From assembly GCA_030605745.1 (NCBI GenBank), contig JAUWHT010000233.1, positions 1 through 7,549 on the forward strand: a stretch of 7,549 nt of DNA. The letters are read 5' to 3'. Position 1 is the first letter of the stretch; every line of letters starts with the position of its first letter. The notes below the pieces were generated by a model. It saw only the letters and a list, made by a program, of their open reading frames with translations, ran no database searches and was not told the DNA's origin. Source of the stretch: Pirellulales bacterium (lineage in GTDB: Bacteria > Planctomycetota > Planctomycetia > Pirellulales > Thermoguttaceae). The position numbers and the translations under genes are program-made. Below, piece after piece: positions 5,368-7,549 of this stretch.

Positions 5368-5409
5368 TTCTGTTAGGGGCTCCCCCCCGACAGAATTTTC
5401 TGCTATCAT
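5368..5409 (+). promoter_or_regulatory. Operator-like and extended -10 sequences upstream of the histidine kinase
   Basis: TTCTGT (5368-5373) and ACAGAA (5390-5395) form an inverted repeat, and CAGAATTTTCTG (5391-5402) is a second, tight inverted repeat sharing the middle half-site, giving three TTCTG/CAGAA half-sites. They abut TGCTATCAT (5401-5409), an extended -10 (5 of 6 to TATAAT). No good -35 is present, so an activator or the extended -10 would be needed. The start would fall near 5416, about 82 bases before the kinase ATG. An identical CTGCTATCAT is at 5213-5222. Confidence 0.35.
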
Positions 5410-5497
5410 TGTAGGTAGTAGTGCGTAGTGCTTATTTGGGGGGCAACTGGCGGGGAACATCCGGGGCCCCCAGCAGGCCCGGCAGAAGGCAGACGGA

Positions 5498-6199
5498 ATG
5501 ACCGTGGACGGCTCGGCCCAAACTCGAGACGAGTTGGACGCTGAATTGCAGCGACTGCACAATCAGGTGCGGCAACTGCGGGCGGAGCAGCGACTTCTCG
5601 CCTGCGAGATCCACGACGGCCTGGTGCAGGATGCCGTGGGCGCTCACATGCGGCTCCAGAGGCTGCTGGAGGTCGACCAGTTGCCGCCCGGCTCCGCCCG
5701 GGACCAGGTCCAACAGGCGGCTGCACTGATGGCCGAAACGATTGCCGAAGCGCGACGATTGATCGCCGGGTTGCGCCCGCCGGTCCTGGACAAACTTGGA
5801 CTGGTGCCGGCCGTCCAACACCTGGTCAACGGTGAGCAGGCCGACGGACCATCCATCCACTTCACTTCCAAGGTAGAGTTCGACCGATTGGAACCGCTGC
5901 TGGAGGCGACGATCTATCGGATCGTGCAGGAAGCGATTAGCAACGCCAAGCGGCACAGTGGGTCGGACCGAGTCGAAGTCCGGTTAACGCAAGCGGACGA
6001 CCGGCTTCATGTAGAGATCCAGGACTGGGGGGTCGGTTTCAACCCACGCAGCGTTCCTGAAAATCGGTTTGGTTTACAGGGCATTAGCGAGCGGGCCCGG
6101 CTGTTGCGCGGCCGGGCATCCGTAGAAAGCGCACCAGGCAAAGGAACCCGAGTCTTCGTCGATTTGCCTGTTGCCCAAGCCCTTCAAAAATGTAACTAG
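5498..6199 (+). CDS. NarL-family soluble sensor histidine kinase (HisKA_3 type), 233 aa
   Basis: This protein autophosphorylates on His and passes phosphate to the response regulator encoded next. Residues 10-38 form a heptad coiled coil. The dimerisation/phosphoacceptor region starts with EIHDGLVQDAVGAH (37-50), H39 being the acceptor, and ends with LIAGLRPPVLDKLGL (88-102). The ATPase part has the N-box QEAISNAKRHS (144-154, N149), G1 DWGVGF (176-181), G2 GLQGISERA (192-200) and GKGT (214-217), all intact. ATG 5498 is the only usable start: in frame upstream there is no ATG, GTG or TTG before a TAG. The protein is short, with no membrane helix, PAS or GAF domain, so it is cytoplasmic and must receive its signal through a partner or by the coiled coil. 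It is 21 bases before the regulator, hence one operon. Confidence 0.95.
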   Translation: MTVDGSAQTRDELDAELQRLHNQVRQLRAEQRLLACEIHDGLVQDAVGAHMRLQRLLEVDQLPPGSARDQVQQAAALMAETIAEARRLIAGLRPPVLDKLGLVPAVQHLVNGEQADGPSIHFTSKVEFDRLEPLLEATIYRIVQEAISNAKRHSGSDRVEVRLTQADDRLHVEIQDWGVGFNPRSVPENRFGLQGISERARLLRGRASVESAPGKGTRVFVDLPVAQALQKCN

Positions 6200-6220
6200 C
6201 GCCAACATAGGGAGTACCAA

Positions 6221-6859
6221 ATGAATGACGAGATCAGGCTGATGATTGCCGACGACCACGAGGTCGTACGCAGCGGACTGAAAAGTCTGCTGACCGGCAC
6301 CGAAGTCACAGTGGTTGCCGAAGTAGCCACCGGATCGGCAGCGGTTAGATGCGCGTTGGAGCACGAGTTGGACGTCGCCATGCTGGACGTCCGCATGCCC
6401 AACGGCGACGGACTTACCGCCCTGGGACGCATCAAGCTGGACAAACCGGATCTGCCGATCCTGATGCTGTCCACTTTCGACAATCCCACGTACATTGCCC
6501 GAGCGGTGGCCCTGGGCGCCAGCGGCTACCTGCTGAAAGGCTGCAGCCGGGACGAAATGCTAAGCGCAATTCGTACAACTGCGGCCGGTGAAAGCGTCTG
6601 GACCCGCGATGAGCTGCGCCGGGTGACCGGTGCCCTGGCCACGCCCCGGCTGGCCGCCGACGTCGAGGTGCCCTTAACCCAGCGGGAGAGCGAAGTGCTC
6701 AGCCAGTTGGCCCACGGGCTGATGAACAAGGAGATCGCCCAGGCGCTAAACATCAGCTACGAGACGGTCAAGGAGCACGTGCAGCACATCCTGCGTAAGA
6801 TCGGCGTCAAGGATCGCACCCAGGCCGCCGTCTGGGCGGTGCGCAAAGAACTGGTGTGA
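6221..6859 (+). CDS. NarL/FixJ-family response regulator, 212 aa
   Basis: This is a DNA-binding transcription regulator activated by phosphorylation. The receiver domain (about 4-122) has the acidic pocket D11-D12, the phosphoacceptor D56 in MLDVRMPNGDG, S84/T85 and K106 in YLLKG. A linker leads to a LuxR-type helix-turn-helix (about 150-212): LTQRESEVLSQLAHG, then NKEIAQALNISYETVKEHVQHI as the recognition helix region, then GVKDRTQAAVWAV. Length is typical. ATG 6221 has an AGGGAG site (6209-6214) 6 bases upstream. It is the cognate partner of the kinase just before it. Target genes are unknown; the divergent deacetylase, its own promoter and the PEP-CTERM gene are possibilities by position only. 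Confidence 0.97.
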   Translation: MNDEIRLMIADDHEVVRSGLKSLLTGTEVTVVAEVATGSAAVRCALEHELDVAMLDVRMPNGDGLTALGRIKLDKPDLPILMLSTFDNPTYIARAVALGASGYLLKGCSRDEMLSAIRTTAAGESVWTRDELRRVTGALATPRLAADVEVPLTQRESEVLSQLAHGLMNKEIAQALNISYETVKEHVQHILRKIGVKDRTQAAVWAVRKELV

Positions 6860-6862
6860 ATC

Positions 6863-6908
6863 GTAACGCCGGCGTCTCGCCGGCAGTAACGCGGGCATCT
6901 TGCCCGCA
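6863..6908. repeat. Two tandem 23-base hairpin repeats after the response regulator
   Basis: Two adjacent units of 23 bases (6863-6885, 6886-6908) each start GTAAC, then a perfect 7-bp stem around a TCT loop: GCCGGCG/CGCCGGC (6868-6884) and GCGGGCA/TGCCCGC (6891-6907). The two stems differ at two base pairs, and in both cases both strands changed. A decayed related copy begins GTAACGCCGGC at 7200. They begin 3 bases after the response regulator stop. With no T-run they are not a standard terminator, but may slow or protect the 3' end of the transcript. Confidence 0.7.
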
Positions 6909-7423
6909 GGGGAAACACGGGAACAGGTTCGATGTACGTTCACCGACAAGTGGCGTTTTTCCGGCGTTTTATGAATTGTTGGTGTTTTTGGAAGTATGCT
7001 TCACCGGCCCAACAATTCCAATCGACCGCCATCGACGGTCGTAAGTCACTGCCCAATGCCAACTTGCGGCGACCGACCCTCGGCAATCCGCCTTTGCCGA
7101 AACGCCTGTCAAGACGAATCTTATACTGTCAAGCGACGCGGTAACTGGCGGCGTAGCAACGCTTTACAGACGCTAGAATTGTTGGACGTTTTGGCCGTCG
7201 TAACGCCGGCACTCTCTGGTGTGTTTCACGCCCCGGCGCGCCAGCGATGAGTTGTGGCAAATATCCCCGCCCCCCGGCCTGCCGCCAAAATTCCCACGGC
7301 CACACGCTTCAGCCAAGATGAACATGATCGAATATACCATTTAAGCCACGAATTTCAAGATCAAGAATTGGCCACCGACGGTTACGGGGGCAGGAATTGG
7401 AGGGGCTACTTTTGCCCGGAGAT
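6909..7423. other. Gene-free region rich in inverted repeats
   Basis: I find no convincing gene here. It contains several hairpin-capable pairs. GAATTGTTGG (6973-6982) pairs with CCAACAATTC (7009-7018), 10 bp perfect. CGACCG (7023-7028) pairs with CGGTCG (7036-7041). TCGGCAA (7080-7086) pairs with TTGCCGA (7094-7100), with a 7-base loop. A third GAATTGTTGG is at 7176-7185. CTGTCAAG is repeated at 7106-7113 and 7126-7133, 20 bases apart. Bases 7320-7423 lie downstream of the minus-strand PEP-CTERM stop; no clear terminator is seen. Confidence 0.55.
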
Positions 7424-7549
7424 CTATGGGGATCGGCGACGGTGGATGTACAGCAACAGGCCGATCAGCCCCAGGACTGCCGACAGTGCAATAGTGCCCG
7501 GCTCGGGAACCGCCGTGAGCGCGTAGCCGCTGAAACCGGTCACCGTGAA
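7424..7549 (-). CDS. C-terminal end of a PEP-CTERM exported protein (partial)
   Basis: The last 41 residues and TAG stop (7424-7426) of a minus-strand gene whose start lies right of the window. They follow the complete PEP-CTERM pattern: an AVPEPGT motif (residues 13-19 of the visible part), a hydrophobic helix of about 18 residues (IALSAVLGLIGLLLYI) and a basic end (HRRRSP). The tail is recognised by an exosortase, cleaved and used to sort the protein to the cell surface. The preceding visible residues (FTVTGFSGYAL) look like the last strands of a beta-rich extracellular domain. Such tails are abundant in planctomycetes and other exopolysaccharide-making bacteria. The body of the protein, and so its role, cannot be seen. 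Confidence 0.92.
   Translation of the reverse strand, partial: FTVTGFSGYALTAVPEPGTIALSAVLGLIGLLLYIHRRRSP

Noticed and set aside
5229..5414. Possible 61-residue peptide starting at TTG just after an extended -10-like sequence
   Set aside because: No ribosome site, no recognisable sequence, and it covers the operator-like region.
5432..5956. Minus-strand open frame antisense to the histidine kinase
   Set aside because: Mirror of a high-GC coding frame; the kinase motifs on the plus strand are complete.
6863..6908. Tandem hairpins considered as a CRISPR array or intrinsic terminator
   Set aside because: There are no unique spacers between units and no T-run after the stems.
7254..7526. Plus-strand open frame of 90 residues at the right end
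   Set aside because: It runs antisense through the PEP-CTERM tail, which is unmistakable on the minus strand; no motif of its own.

Overview
The window looks like planctomycete DNA. The evidence is a PEP-CTERM sorting tail at the right edge, Cys-rich hypothetical genes of a kind I recall from planctomycete phage-like clusters, mostly high GC, and short hairpin repeats between genes. This assignment is inference; no rRNA or other marker gene is present.

The window divides at about 4138/4184. A 45-base 3' fragment of tRNA-Cys (4139-4183; anticodon GCA, complete T arm, 3' acceptor strand, U73) has no 5' half. This is what remains at one end of an element that integrated into a tRNA gene. Everything to its left is therefore probably an integrated phage-like element, and everything to its right is host chromosome.

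Left part (1-4138): a tightly packed plus-strand run of four structural-type genes (1-431, 436-1464, 1464-1904, 1909-2340), spaced by 4 bases, a 1-base overlap and 4 bases. The second and third are clearly AT-richer than their neighbours, so the run is mosaic. Next comes a two-gene cassette (2389-2631, 2628-2882; ATGA overlap) with its own strong sigma70-type promoter (2337-2364); its layout resembles a HicA-like toxin-antitoxin pair. Facing it is a minus-strand group (4094 to 2984): a membrane-anchored coiled-coil protein, a beta-rich domain separated from it by one in-frame TAG, and a small Cys-rich protein. A G-quadruplex motif lies between the converging groups.

Right part (4184-7549): a PIG-L/LmbE-type N-acetylglucosaminyl deacetylase-family gene on the minus strand; a 416-base divergent intergenic region with promoter-like and operator-like sequences; a soluble NarL-type two-component pair (histidine kinase 5498-6199, response regulator 6221-6859); a 564-base gene-free region full of hairpins and repeated words; and the C-terminal end of a PEP-CTERM exported protein on the minus strand.

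Functionally, the left genes would build and maintain a mobile element (virion-like parts, addiction or defence cargo). The right genes are ordinary chromosomal functions: sugar deacetylation, signal transduction and an exported surface protein. No integrase, CRISPR array, rRNA or complete tRNA is present.
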